64,000 nucleotides of DNA from Fluviicola sp. (GCF_039596395.1 NZ_JBCNJT010000001.1:310001-374000), one strand, 5' to 3'. Numbered from the stretch's first letter, positions 9,778 through 18,655 are shown. Program-made: numbers and translations. Notes: a model not told the origin generated them from the letters alone.

Positions 9778-10291
9778 GACTTTGTACTGTTTTTAAAGAA
9801 GCTTCATACGTGAGGATTTTCATCAGTTTTTCACGTCCCCGCTTCAGGCGTTGTTTTACAGCTGATTCGGATGCGTTTTGAATGACAGTAATCTCCTGGA
9901 TGCTGAATCCCGATATTTCGAAAAGGATGATACTTTCCCGTTGCTCTGCCGACAATTGAGCCAATGCTTCATACAAATAATGAACGTCTGCATGAGATTG
10001 CGGATTGGCGTTCCTGTCGCGGATTTGCAGGTGCATATTTCCTTCCGGAATGCGGTTTTCGCGCTTCTTTTGGTGATAATTCCCTAAAACACGTACACAA
10101 ATGCTGAACAAAAAAGAAAGAAAGGCTTCCGTTGACCGCAGGGAATCAAATTTTTCATAAGCCACCAAAAGGGTGTCGTTCATCAAATCCCTGTAATCCA
10201 TTTCCGTATAAACCCGCGCCCTGCAGAAGCGTTCAAACCGTTCATGAACCGGTTCGTAGAGTTTTAGAAATGCGTCCTGTTTGTCCTTCAT
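9770..10291 (-). CDS. ECF-type RNA polymerase sigma factor
   Basis: A 173-residue sigma-70 family protein. Region 2 spans about residues 10-78 (YRDLMNDTLLVAYEKFDSL, then AFLSFLFSICVRVLGNY) and region 4 about 108-160 (LAQLSAEQRESIILFEISG, IQEITVIQNASESAVKQRL). A helix-turn-helix of the sigma4 type is clear in the second stretch. It is first in a two-gene unit with the membrane FGE-domain protein, overlapping it by 8 bp, which suggests that protein controls it. The regulon cannot be read from the sequence; the nearby VWA gene is a possible target. Confidence 0.9.
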   Translation of the reverse strand: MKDKQDAFLKLYEPVHERFERFCRARVYTEMDYRDLMNDTLLVAYEKFDSLRSTEAFLSFLFSICVRVLGNYHQKKRENRIPEGNMHLQIRDRNANPQSHADVHYLYEALAQLSAEQRESIILFEISGFSIQEITVIQNASESAVKQRLKRGREKLMKILTYEASLKTVQSHG

Positions 10292-10351
10292 GCTTGTTGA
10301 TCACGTATTGGTACAACTGTATGTTTGACAAAAATGGAAAAAGTTACATGA

Positions 10352-10399
10352 AAACACGTAATGACGTCCCGTATGTACGGGATTCGCCCTTACGTGTTT
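10352..10399 (-). terminator. nested hairpin terminator after the VWA gene
   Basis: Outer arms AAACACGTAA and TTACGTGTTT (10 bp, perfect) enclose an inner stem CCCGTA/TACGGG with a 2-nt gap at its centre. It lies 30 bp downstream of the stop at 10429 and on the minus strand ends in TTTT. It also sits 60 bp upstream of the sigma gene, so an operator role cannot be excluded. Confidence 0.6.
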
Positions 10400-10428
10400 A
10401 TTGGATCAATTATGGTGGTCTTTATGTT

Positions 10429-12402
10429 TTAACTCGTTCTCTGAAGCACCACTTTCCCGCTCAGCCAATGGTTGTTCTCGTCCAGGTAGCGGATGAGGTA
10501 AATACCCGTTGCGTAACCGGAAAGATCGACCTGGATGCGTTCGTCTTTTTTCAGTTTTGGAAGTATTTGAAGCACTTTCCCGCTCAAATCGGAAACATAC
10601 AATTCTTTGATATCCGTATTCGGCAGAATGGTAATGACCCCATTGGTCGGATTCGGATAGTAACTCCAGGTAATATTCAATGCTTTCGGGTCCGGTTTTA
10701 CGGCATTCGTGTCGGTTGAATCTACTTCCGGAACGGTTGAAACGATCGAATCTGGAATGTCTAAAGCCAGATCGGGGATGTTTTGCTGGCAATCCGGCAT
10801 GTAAGTATAGCTTTTCAGGATGCGCACCAAAATGGCATTCAGCGTTTCTACCTCATAATGGTCTGTAGAAGGCTTGATATGGCTGTTCCCGATTCCGCTG
10901 TGATCGGTCAGGAAAGTATACGTTCCGTTGGTGCCCAAAGCCAAAGCACGCATCAGGTATTCGGTGCTTTTGTCGATTCCGCTTGCCCCCACAGGAACAA
11001 TGCGGATTCCTTTTTCGGCTGCCTGGAGGATCAACCGCTGCAACCGCTCATTGATCTCTGAGCCCTGGTGCGGAGGTGCGTCTAAAATCAGGAACAGGAT
11101 GCGGGCACGTGCACTTTCACTCCAGCTCAGGTTGTTGATCGCGGAGTCCAGGCCCACGTCCATTGCTTCCGGGAAGTCACCGCCACCTCCCGCGGATTGC
11201 TCGTTGATAAAAGCATCCGATTCGGACAGGATGCGGTTAAAATTCATGCTTTTAGTAACATACGAATCGCCTGCGTCCCTGTAATAGACATTCGCGAACC
11301 GGAAATTCAGTTTGTTACTAATTTGTTTTGACTGGAAAATGACATCGCTCATTTCCGCTTGCAGGAAGCTGATCTCGTCGCCCATAGAACCCGTAGCATC
11401 GACTACAAAAGCCACGTCGACATTCTGAATTTCCTGGCAGGAGATATTTAATTTCTGGTGGTTTAACCCGTTTTCAAAAGCGCTTACTTTATGAATGATG
11501 GATACTTTTCCGTCGTAAGTGATTTGAATAGACAATTTCCCGTTTACTTCCGGGGTTTCGTTTTTGATGGTCAGCCAGCATTCCGCTTTTCCGGTGTTAT
11601 CGGTGCGGGTCGTAAATACGACTTTGCGGTTTAATAATAACTGCACAATGGCATCCACGATCGGAATTCCGTTTTCTGATTGCAGCATCACCGTATATCT
11701 TCCTGACGGAGCAATTTCCCAGGTTTTCTGGTAAGTTGCCAATTCACCTTTGTTCAAATCCTGCCACATTTTCCACTTCGAGAAATCGTTGATCTCTCCT
11801 GCGGTCAATAGCCTGGAACTTGCTGTTCCATTGTAGGTGCCGGATCCGGGATGGACCGCCATGACGGTTCCGTCTGTGGCAAGTGTTCCACCGGTTGCAC
11901 CCATGTAATCTCCTCTGCTGCGTGTCGGTGCGCGCCTGATGTCTTCACGTGTAATGGTTGCTGCCGTGGATTTGCTTTCCAGTTTATAGCTGGATACTGC
12001 AACTTCCTCAATAGAGCGCATTTCATCGAGCAGCTCACCATCGTCGCGTTTTGCGGCGCGTTTTGGTACAGTGGGGTCTTCTTTCATTTTAAAGTTAGCG
12101 ATCTCATCTCCGGTAACTTTGATTTCTTTCCGGATAGGAGAATAGCCGGCGTAATTCATCACACAAACATAAGTTCCGGTGTCGAGCGCAACGGCAAAAT
12201 TTCCCAGTTTGTCTGTCAGAACGGAAGCAACCAGTTTGTCACCTTTGTAAATGTCGACATTTCCGTAACGAAGGGCTTCGCTGTGCGCTTCGGAATTCAT
12301 ATTTCCGGAAATGGATTGGGAAAAGGCAGCGCCCGTTCCGAGTAAAAGGATGCATAGAAGGGTAACGAATCTCATAACATGCAGTTTAGAATTAGTACTC
12401 AT
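10429..12402 (-). CDS. secreted VWA-domain protein with T9SS sorting tail
   Basis: The 657-residue product starts with a signal peptide ending near AAFSQ (residues 1-29; an internal ATG at 12375 gives a shorter start with the same leader). A carboxypeptidase-regulatory-like beta-sandwich follows (about 30-108), then a stretch ATITREDIRRAPTRS that resembles the start of a TonB-receptor plug but leads into no barrel. A von Willebrand A domain covers about 328-520 with the metal-site motif DATGSM (D335, T337, S339). The C-terminus (about 575-657; YYPNPTNGVITI, then SGYATGIYLIRY) is a type A sorting domain of the type IX secretion system, so the protein should be exported and attached to the surface. 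It precedes the sigma/FGE pair in the same direction. Confidence 0.88.
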   Translation of the reverse strand: MSTNSKLHVMRFVTLLCILLLGTGAAFSQSISGNMNSEAHSEALRYGNVDIYKGDKLVASVLTDKLGNFAVALDTGTYVCVMNYAGYSPIRKEIKVTGDEIANFKMKEDPTVPKRAAKRDDGELLDEMRSIEEVAVSSYKLESKSTAATITREDIRRAPTRSRGDYMGATGGTLATDGTVMAVHPGSGTYNGTASSRLLTAGEINDFSKWKMWQDLNKGELATYQKTWEIAPSGRYTVMLQSENGIPIVDAIVQLLLNRKVVFTTRTDNTGKAECWLTIKNETPEVNGKLSIQITYDGKVSIIHKVSAFENGLNHQKLNISCQEIQNVDVAFVVDATGSMGDEISFLQAEMSDVIFQSKQISNKLNFRFANVYYRDAGDSYVTKSMNFNRILSESDAFINEQSAGGGGDFPEAMDVGLDSAINNLSWSESARARILFLILDAPPHQGSEINERLQRLILQAAEKGIRIVPVGASGIDKSTEYLMRALALGTNGTYTFLTDHSGIGNSHIKPSTDHYEVETLNAILVRILKSYTYMPDCQQNIPDLALDIPDSIVSTVPEVDSTDTNAVKPDPKALNITWSYYPNPTNGVITILPNTDIKELYVSDLSGKVLQILPKLKKDERIQVDLSGYATGIYLIRYLDENNHWLSGKVVLQRTS

Positions 12403-12435
12403 TACACCTAAGATGCATGTTGGTTCAAAAATCCA

Positions 12436-12481
12436 TAAAAAACTGTAGGCACGCGATTAATCGCGTGCCTACAGTTTTTTA
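12436..12481. terminator. 46-bp perfect palindrome, palindrome family copy 1
   Basis: The sequence is perfectly self-complementary over 46 bp, centred between 12458 and 12459, with an A-run on the left and a T-run on the right around a GC-rich stem (CTGTAGGCACGCGA). It can end transcription in either direction and lies just after the MarC gene start region, 11 bp downstream of that gene's stop at 12493. Three related copies occur at 23214, 25651 and 56232. Confidence 0.8.
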
Positions 12482-12492
12482 GAACATCGTAA

Positions 12493-13158
12493 TTAGATAA
12501 GCGCTTTAATCCCCGTAATCCCGATTTGCAGCCCGACGCAAAAGATCAGGAATGCCATGATGCGGTTGAGGATCTGTTCGCCTTCCTTGCCGATTACCCG
12601 GATGATTTTTTTCGTGTTCAGGTAGAAGAAATAGATCAGGGAACAGATAACAATGATTGCTAAAAGAATAGCGCCCGTATTGATCAGATACAAATTAATA
12701 TGTGCGTTGGCACTGTGGGCACTTAAGGTAAAAAGCACGGAAATGGAACCGGCTCCGGTTGTAATCGGGAAAGTAATGGGATAGAACAATTTATCCTGGA
12801 TAAGGGCATAATTGGAACTCACCGCATTGCCTCCTTCATCCGTAACGGGCTTTTCTTCTTTTTTATCCGAGGAAAGGAATTCCCAGCCGATCTTACAAAT
12901 CATCACGCCTCCGGCAAGTTGCACAACCGGAATCGTAATGCCGAAAATTTCCAGGATCCAATGTCCGGCGAAAAGCGCTATTGTGCACAAGATGAATGCA
13001 TACAAGGCAATTTTCTTGACCGCTTTTCTTTTTTCGTGGATTTCTAAATGGGATAAATACGGATTGACGATAAACGCAGAACCGATCGGGTTTACAACCG
13101 GGAAGAGCGTAATAACCCCGATAAAAAGCATGTCGATGAAAGATTGGATCAGACCCAT
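12493..13158 (-). CDS. MarC family integral membrane transporter
   Basis: A 221-residue protein with about six hydrophobic segments. The opening MGLIQSFIDMLFIGVITLFP and the motif VVNPIGSAFIVNPYLS are characteristic of the MarC (NAAT) family, as is PITTGAGSISVLFTL in the middle. The family sits in the inner membrane; a role in amino-acid or small-molecule movement has been proposed, but the substrate is uncertain. It is transcribed away from the AsmA gene with a repeat-filled gap of about 200 bp between them, and ends at the strong palindromic terminator. Confidence 0.9.
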   Translation of the reverse strand: MGLIQSFIDMLFIGVITLFPVVNPIGSAFIVNPYLSHLEIHEKRKAVKKIALYAFILCTIALFAGHWILEIFGITIPVVQLAGGVMICKIGWEFLSSDKKEEKPVTDEGGNAVSSNYALIQDKLFYPITFPITTGAGSISVLFTLSAHSANAHINLYLINTGAILLAIIVICSLIYFFYLNTKKIIRVIGKEGEQILNRIMAFLIFCVGLQIGITGIKALI

Positions 13159-13220
13159 TTAATTCCGTTTTGAATAAGTAATAATAGTAAACAGAATTGA
13201 AAAGAGAAAGGTTTTTTTAG

Positions 13221-13328
13221 TATCCCTCCTTGAGGAGGGGTTAGGGGAGGTGGTAACCCATTCTGGCCGGTGATAAAACGAAGCCAACCCTCTGATACTC
13301 GTCAGAGTCGTCAGACCCTCAAGGGGAG
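13221..13328. repeat. dispersed repeat, copy A
   Basis: The segment carries a hairpin CCCTCCT-tg-AGGAGGG at 13225-13240 and a 37-bp core at 13292-13328. The core, in reverse complement, matches 26520-26556 with two differences. It fills the gap between the AsmA and MarC genes. An open frame across it (13159-13344) is an artefact of the repeat. Confidence 0.65.
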
Positions 13329-13354
13329 AAGATAAAATCCCCATTAAGGATTAC

Positions 13355-16033
13355 TTATTCCACCGTAAATTCTTCTTTCTCGTCCGGTTTTCCTTTTTCT
13401 TTTAGTTTCTCACCGAATTTCTTCAAACCTTTCTTCTCCTTTTCAATCTTTTTCTTTTCCTCGTACGGGTTCACTTCTTCTTCCTTTCCGAATTCGATCT
13501 TCAATACTTCGTACTCTTTTTTCGGAGGCTGGTATTTTTTGATGGTGGTGTCTTTTTTAAACAGCCCCAATTCTGACTTCAGAATGGAAATAGCTTCTTT
13601 TTTCGCCTCTTCCCGGTTTTGTTTGGATTCTTCCTTGCGGGAAGTTTTGTCCCATTCGATCACCGGATCGCTCAGGTTTCCATACATGCGCACGAAGATC
13701 TTGAAACCTGTTCCGTCGTCTTCCACGATCCCGAATTCCGATTCGTCTTTTTGCTCTTTTAATTCCCGGAAACGGAAAGCAAAGCGGTAATCGATGTCGT
13801 TGTTGAACTTGTGTTTTCCTTCTACACTGATGTTGAGCGCACTGGATTTGATTTCCATTTTAGGAATCACGATCGTACTTTTCTTGATCAGGATGGTGTT
13901 TTCCAAAGTCTGGAAGCGGATGTCGTTTAACTTTTCTCCCAGTGCATCAATTTCCCGTCCTTTCAGGATCATTTTGGTTTTGGTCGTTTTCAGGTCTTTG
14001 GTAAGCGCGGTAAATGTGCTCACGTTTTTCAATTGTCCGCCGATGATTTTCAATTGGATCTGGGCTTCCAGTTCGTCTTTCAGGATCCCGTAAGTCAGGT
14101 CAAACGGTGCTTTCATGTCCAGGATCGCTTCTGCACGGCCGCTGATGTTGTCTTCTTTGATCACTTCCTGGTCAAAATTGTTCCATTCCCGGAAGATCGG
14201 TTTGAAGTAAATGTCTTTCGAGCTCAGACTGGTTGCCAGCTGGAAATACTGCGGTGACGATTCCACCACCGCCAGTGTTCCGCGAACGGTGGCATTTCCT
14301 GTGATTCCATGGAGTTTTTGAATGGAAATACTTCTGTTTCCCACGGTCATTTCTCCGTTGATTTGTGAAAAAGTGTGATGGTCCATATGGATCGCATCGA
14401 CATTCAATTTCACATTTCCATTGATCAGGGTCGGCATCATCCACTCGTGATTGGAAGCAGTCGTTTTCGGATCTCCCGCAATGGTATTGGTGAAATCTTT
14501 CAGGTTAATCTTTTTGCTTTCAGCAATTACTGCAATATCCAGTGTGTGCTTGTCCTGCAGGAACTGGTCGATGTAATTGAAACTTCCGTTCAGCTCCAGG
14601 TCGGATTCGCCCAGATGTACTTTCAGTGCTTCCAGCACGGCATCGCTTCTGTTCAGGATCAGGTTCCCGTAAATGTCATAGAATTTGCGCGAATCATTCT
14701 GAAGCCGGAAATCCACATTGTCCATGAGTGCCGTTCCGTTTCCATCCACGATTTCAACCACTGCTTCCTGGTTTTCGAATACGGTTTCGAGGTGGAAATT
14801 GGTATTGACTTTCACTCTTCCGGACAGTTCTTCGATCTTCGGTATGTGGAACAACGCGTGAATGACTTCCAGATCGACAGATCCTTTCGCGGCCCCGCGG
14901 TAACTGGGTTTGGAGAAACGGCGAATGGCCAGGTTCCCTGAAAAAGGCCCGCTGATCGTTTGAAATGCTACGTTTTTGATCGTCAGTTCTTCCTTGTCTT
15001 TTCCTTTCAGAGTCGAATAATATCCTTTCAGGTCAATATTGCGAAGCGTTAAGCCTTTTGTCGGTTCGGTCAGCCTTCCGTTATCAATGGAAAATTGGCA
15101 GTCGACTTTCGGATAAGAATCTTTTGCCAGCCCGTTTTGAAAATCCAGGTGAAATGTTCCGGTTCCCGAACCTTTAAGTTCCGAAACGGTTTTCACTTCC
15201 TTCATGGCCAGGTTGTTGGCCAGTTCGGCAAGCGGAATTTTGTCGGCGTCTATTTTCAGGCTGACTTCAGTCGTGTCGACTTTCACATCAAAATCAAACG
15301 GAATTCCGGCAAGCAATAGTTTTCCGCGGTCAATGGAGAAAGTTTCCGAGATTTGATCGATGTGAATGGCTACTTGTGTGGAAGCCTGCTGATTGATGAT
15401 GAATGGAACCAGTCCGTTCTGAATGCGCTGAATATAGAAATCGGCATTTGTAGCAATATCGAATTTGTCCTGCGTAAAATTCCCCACAAGCTGAATGTCC
15501 TGGACTTTCGTCTTGTAACTGTTCTCGTTGACCTTGTTCGAATAGGAAAAACGGATCCCGGTTGCGTGAATGGATTCCAGGGTCAGGTTGAAATTCGTTT
15601 TTTCATCGGATTTGGATTCCTTGAAGATGTCGTAATTGACTGCGCCTTTTTTGTTGACTTTCAGTTGAAGAGTTCCGGGTTTGATATCTACTTTCTTGAC
15701 ATTGTATTTTTCATTCCAGATATCCATCGGGTTGAACTTCAAACGGATTTGTTCGGTGTAAAGCAACGTGTCTCTGCGCGTAGCATCCGGAAATGCGTCC
15801 TGGATGAATACACCGTTGAAATCAAGGCTCAAATTGGGGAATGTGGCCCAGAAAGTTACGTCGATCTCGTCCACATGAACTTCTGTTTTCAGGGTTTTGT
15901 TGATCTCCGAAATCGCATAGTCGATAATGTCGTCCTTAAAGATGTAAAGCAGGAAACTAATGAGCAAAACAAGGGTAAGCAGGATTCCGAAGAACCATTT
16001 CACAGATCTCACCAGCCACTTCTTCCGCTTCAT
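13355..16033 (-). CDS. AsmA-family inner-membrane-anchored protein
   Basis: The 892-residue protein has one N-terminal membrane helix (about residues 14-33, FFGILLTLVLLISFLLYIF) followed by a long periplasmic region that begins like AsmA proteins (IIDYAISEINKTLKTEV, TFWATFPNLSLDFNGVFI). The repetitive beta-strand pattern continues to about residue 780. AsmA-like proteins act in envelope lipid traffic and outer-membrane assembly. The last ~90 residues are rich in Lys and Glu and look disordered. It is a single gene between an unexplained gap and the MarC gene. A TAAATTTG box lies 4 nt before the ATG. Confidence 0.88.
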   Translation of the reverse strand: MKRKKWLVRSVKWFFGILLTLVLLISFLLYIFKDDIIDYAISEINKTLKTEVHVDEIDVTFWATFPNLSLDFNGVFIQDAFPDATRRDTLLYTEQIRLKFNPMDIWNEKYNVKKVDIKPGTLQLKVNKKGAVNYDIFKESKSDEKTNFNLTLESIHATGIRFSYSNKVNENSYKTKVQDIQLVGNFTQDKFDIATNADFYIQRIQNGLVPFIINQQASTQVAIHIDQISETFSIDRGKLLLAGIPFDFDVKVDTTEVSLKIDADKIPLAELANNLAMKEVKTVSELKGSGTGTFHLDFQNGLAKDSYPKVDCQFSIDNGRLTEPTKGLTLRNIDLKGYYSTLKGKDKEELTIKNVAFQTISGPFSGNLAIRRFSKPSYRGAAKGSVDLEVIHALFHIPKIEELSGRVKVNTNFHLETVFENQEAVVEIVDGNGTALMDNVDFRLQNDSRKFYDIYGNLILNRSDAVLEALKVHLGESDLELNGSFNYIDQFLQDKHTLDIAVIAESKKINLKDFTNTIAGDPKTTASNHEWMMPTLINGNVKLNVDAIHMDHHTFSQINGEMTVGNRSISIQKLHGITGNATVRGTLAVVESSPQYFQLATSLSSKDIYFKPIFREWNNFDQEVIKEDNISGRAEAILDMKAPFDLTYGILKDELEAQIQLKIIGGQLKNVSTFTALTKDLKTTKTKMILKGREIDALGEKLNDIRFQTLENTILIKKSTIVIPKMEIKSSALNISVEGKHKFNNDIDYRFAFRFRELKEQKDESEFGIVEDDGTGFKIFVRMYGNLSDPVIEWDKTSRKEESKQNREEAKKEAISILKSELGLFKKDTTIKKYQPPKKEYEVLKIEFGKEEEVNPYEEKKKIEKEKKGLKKFGEKLKEKGKPDEKEEFTVE

Positions 16034-16037
16034 AAAT

Positions 16038-16045
16038 CAAATTTA
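16038..16045 (-). promoter_or_regulatory. -7 box TAAATTTG abutting the AsmA start
   Basis: The minus-strand octamer fits the Bacteroidota -7 consensus TAnnTTTG and ends 4 nt before the ATG at 16033. A TTTG at 16062-16065 could be a -33 element, though the 16-nt spacing is short. If real, the mRNA would start at or near the start codon. Confidence 0.35.
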
Positions 16046-16582
16046 CGCCGAAACCAGCGGTCAAATTCGCTGGCCCTCAAATAGTAATTAACGTTCGATT
16101 TTTAATTTGTTTCAGATTTCAGATGATTATTTTGACTACAAAGGTTTATTTCATGCAGATGAGCGTCGAAGGATATTCAATCAAAGGACCATAATAGAAC
16201 CATAGCTCATATGGTTTTTGGTTTTAATAAGCTAGGTTTGTAATTATAATTAATCCTTCCGGGAACTTGCAAATGATTGGTTTTGGAGAATCTCAACCCG
16301 GCGCATTGGTGAACAAGATAGGGCACCTGTGCAGTATATGACAGTAAATTTCTCATACTGTTTGAGGCGTACGCTGAGTTTATGAGAAATTCTGTCATGA
16401 TCTGCTAACAGGTCGATCGGTTTACCCGCGCCTAGACCTTTTTGGCTCCACCTTTTTACGGCAATGGTAAGAGCCAGCTGCAGCTGGTGAAGACGGAGGT
16501 TTTGCCTCACAAGGCAATAAACCGTAGGTAAGGTGGAAGTCGCTGGATATCGAAGCCGAATATGCTTTGATGAGTAAATGAA

Positions 16583-16606
16583 AAAGGAGCCTGTTAAGAC
16601 TCCTTT
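16583..16606 (-). terminator. terminator of the VWD gene
   Basis: A 7-bp stem AAAGGAG/CTCCTTT with a 10-nt loop, followed on the minus strand by TTTTT-C, lies 7 bp downstream of the stop at 16613. This is a standard factor-independent terminator. Confidence 0.75.
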
Positions 16607-16612
16607 CAGCAA

Positions 16613-18442
16613 TTAACCTCCTCTTCTTATCGGAGAAGTCGTTGGTTTTGATGGGGTTGAAGCCGGTGTCGAAACGGGCGTACTAGCCGGACGCTGCGTT
16701 GGTGTGGATACCGGGTTGCTCGGTGGCGGTGTATATCTTGGTTCTACTTTAATCGGTTGTGTTCTCACGGGCTCTGTTCTCACAGGTTCCGTTTTAACCG
16801 GTTCCGTATAAACGGGTTTGTTGTAAACCGGTCTTGTAACTTCCGGCTCTTTTACCGGTGGTGTTGAAGTGGATGAACCGGAGTTGTACACACGCGGATT
16901 CACCGTTTCCGAAGGTTTTGTTGTTGTTTCGGAAGGCGTATTGGAAGAGTTTTCTCGAACCGGTCTGGTCGAAGTGCCGTTGCTTCCTGTTGTTTCAGGG
17001 TCTTTGCTGTTTGCAGAACGGCTTGCGTCCTTATCTACAATCGTTCTCTCGGATCCTCCGGAAGTTTTTTCGTCTCTCGGAACACCGTTGTTTCCTGTAT
17101 TTCCGCCTGGAGTTCCACTTGTTCTTGGTTCCGGGTAACGCTCTCTGTAAGGTTTTTGACCCGGGTTTACGTTCGGAGAAGGTGTTCTCACCGGTTCCAA
17201 TTGTCTTCCGGCTGTGCGGTTCGGGATGTTTGGCTTGGGAATTGGTTCGATGCGCAGGAATCCGTTGTCGTAGATACAAGCGCTCAGGTCGCTTCCGGTA
17301 AATCCTCTGCGTTCGCATTCTCTCTGGGCTCTTCTGTAATCGTCTCCGTTCATATCGCCCAGTGTGCGATGTATGCGTGGGAAGGATTCATCTGTAAAAG
17401 CAAAGGTGCTTTGGTTAAATCCGTAGTCAAACAAAGACTCTTGCGGAGTAATGCGGTATTGGCGGGCGAAATCCTTTGCTAAAAATGCCAGGTATTCTTT
17501 TTCCAGTTGCTGGTCGCGGGAATTGGTGGAACCGAAAACTCCCATGTTCCAGTTGGAAGAAGCAATTCCTCCCATGCTGTTGCGTACATCGAAATCATCT
17601 GAAGTTCTTCCGTTCGCATTTCCAAGGATTCCGTCGTAAGTATCGGAGCAAGGATAAACCTCCACTGCGATGTTGTAGAATCCCATGCCGCCGCTGGATG
17701 AACCGTCCAGTTTTACTTTTTCTCCTGTCGGCCAGGTAATGGTATAATCGTTTCTTCCGGATTGTGTGATCGTTCCGCCGTGCTCCAGGTAATAATTGGT
17801 TCCTTCAATGTATACCGGTTCACCGTTGATTCGAAGCGGAGTAGTGGTATTACCGTCCGGTTTTTCATTGGCATAGAAACAAACACGGTCACCGCCCACA
17901 TTCATGGCTACGGCTGTGTTCAAAGAGAAATCATCGGACTGGTTGCGCTGGCGTACCTGCACATTCACGTTTCCGCTTCCGGATTTTGCCAAAGTAAACT
18001 CTCCGACTGTCTGGAAGGAATACGTTGCCCCGTCAAATGATTTCAAATGCGGATCACCGTAAGTTCTTCCCATTACAGGTTTGCAATCGGGTGTTCTGTT
18101 TGTAAAGCTGTTCAATCGCGACCATTGTGTGCGTGATACGCTGTCGCTGGTAGTACTCGATCGCTGGATTTGCGAACGGACTTTGTCTTGTGTTGCGCTT
18201 GGCATGGCGCCAAACATTTCTGCAGGGGTGTATTCTTCCGGGAAATTGCGGTCCGGAGTTGGTCTTTTATTCGCCATTGCTTCCATCGACTGAGCCAGCC
18301 ACTCACCACGAACGGCATCCCAGGCAACCATTTCTTTTCTGATTGATTGGAAATCGGTTCCGAAAGCTGTTTTTTCCTGAGCGTTTGCTGTTCCAAGCGC
18401 CAGAAGTGCGAATAATCCAAAGAATGTAACATGTTTTTTCAT
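16613..18442 (-). CDS. secreted VWD-domain protein with Pro/Thr-rich tail
   Basis: I start this gene at the ATG at 18440-18442 because it opens with a good signal peptide (MKKHVTFFGLFALLALGTANA); an ATG 11 codons upstream would bury it. The mature protein (609 residues in total) has a von Willebrand type D domain from about residue 120 to 280, with the hallmark GDPHLKSFDG (about 129-138) and GILGNANG near its end. From about residue 390 on it is low in complexity, rich in Pro, Thr, Ser and Arg, with a repeated unit of the type EPVRTEPVRTQPIK (about 535-560). No sorting domain is evident at the C-terminus. Likely exported; function unknown. Confidence 0.85.
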   Translation of the reverse strand: MKKHVTFFGLFALLALGTANAQEKTAFGTDFQSIRKEMVAWDAVRGEWLAQSMEAMANKRPTPDRNFPEEYTPAEMFGAMPSATQDKVRSQIQRSSTTSDSVSRTQWSRLNSFTNRTPDCKPVMGRTYGDPHLKSFDGATYSFQTVGEFTLAKSGSGNVNVQVRQRNQSDDFSLNTAVAMNVGGDRVCFYANEKPDGNTTTPLRINGEPVYIEGTNYYLEHGGTITQSGRNDYTITWPTGEKVKLDGSSSGGMGFYNIAVEVYPCSDTYDGILGNANGRTSDDFDVRNSMGGIASSNWNMGVFGSTNSRDQQLEKEYLAFLAKDFARQYRITPQESLFDYGFNQSTFAFTDESFPRIHRTLGDMNGDDYRRAQRECERRGFTGSDLSACIYDNGFLRIEPIPKPNIPNRTAGRQLEPVRTPSPNVNPGQKPYRERYPEPRTSGTPGGNTGNNGVPRDEKTSGGSERTIVDKDASRSANSKDPETTGSNGTSTRPVRENSSNTPSETTTKPSETVNPRVYNSGSSTSTPPVKEPEVTRPVYNKPVYTEPVKTEPVRTEPVRTQPIKVEPRYTPPPSNPVSTPTQRPASTPVSTPASTPSKPTTSPIRRGG

Positions 18443-18629
18443 AACAGTTGGTTTAATTCGAGAGCAACCAAACAATAAACGTACCGAAAACCGGATAGAT
18501 TAAAAATTGTTAAAATAAAAACGAATTTTAACTGATTGAATTAAAAAATTAAAACTGTTTTGGCTTCAAATGAGGAATTAACCACAAATATTGAACGATT
18601 TACGCGCCGGTTATACCTAAATATTTGCG

Positions 18630-18637
18630 TACATTTG
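18630..18637 (+). promoter_or_regulatory. -7 box TACATTTG for the PfkB gene
   Basis: The octamer matches TAnnTTTG and ends 18 nt before the ATG at 18656, the spacing expected for a short leader. No clear -33 TTTG is present at the usual distance. Confidence 0.45.
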
Positions 18638-18655
18638 CCCAAATAAATTAAGAAA

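Larger units (their letters stand above)
16034..16612. other. 580-bp intergenic region with hairpins, no recognisable gene
   Basis: Frames up to 120 codons exist on the minus strand (for example 16250-16612) but none resembles a known protein, and plus-strand frames are broken by stops. Several inverted repeats are present: an imperfect pair TGACAG...TTTCTCATA / TATGAGAAATT-CTGTCA at 16339-16397, a 14-bp perfect palindrome CCAGCTGCAGCTGG near 16475-16488, and a TTGCCT/AGGCAA hairpin near 16502. The region could be a decayed gene or mobile-element remnant, or a structured RNA. Confidence 0.4.

Noticed and set aside
13159-13344. 61-codon minus-strand frame (contains SPNPSSRRDTK)
   Set aside because: It lies wholly across the dispersed repeat, has no homologue I recognise, and this type of peptide is a common by-product of such repeats.
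16207-16612. Minus-strand frames of 63 and 120 codons
   Set aside because: No recognisable domain, overlap the terminator of the VWD gene, and codon use does not look coding; kept only as an unexplained region.
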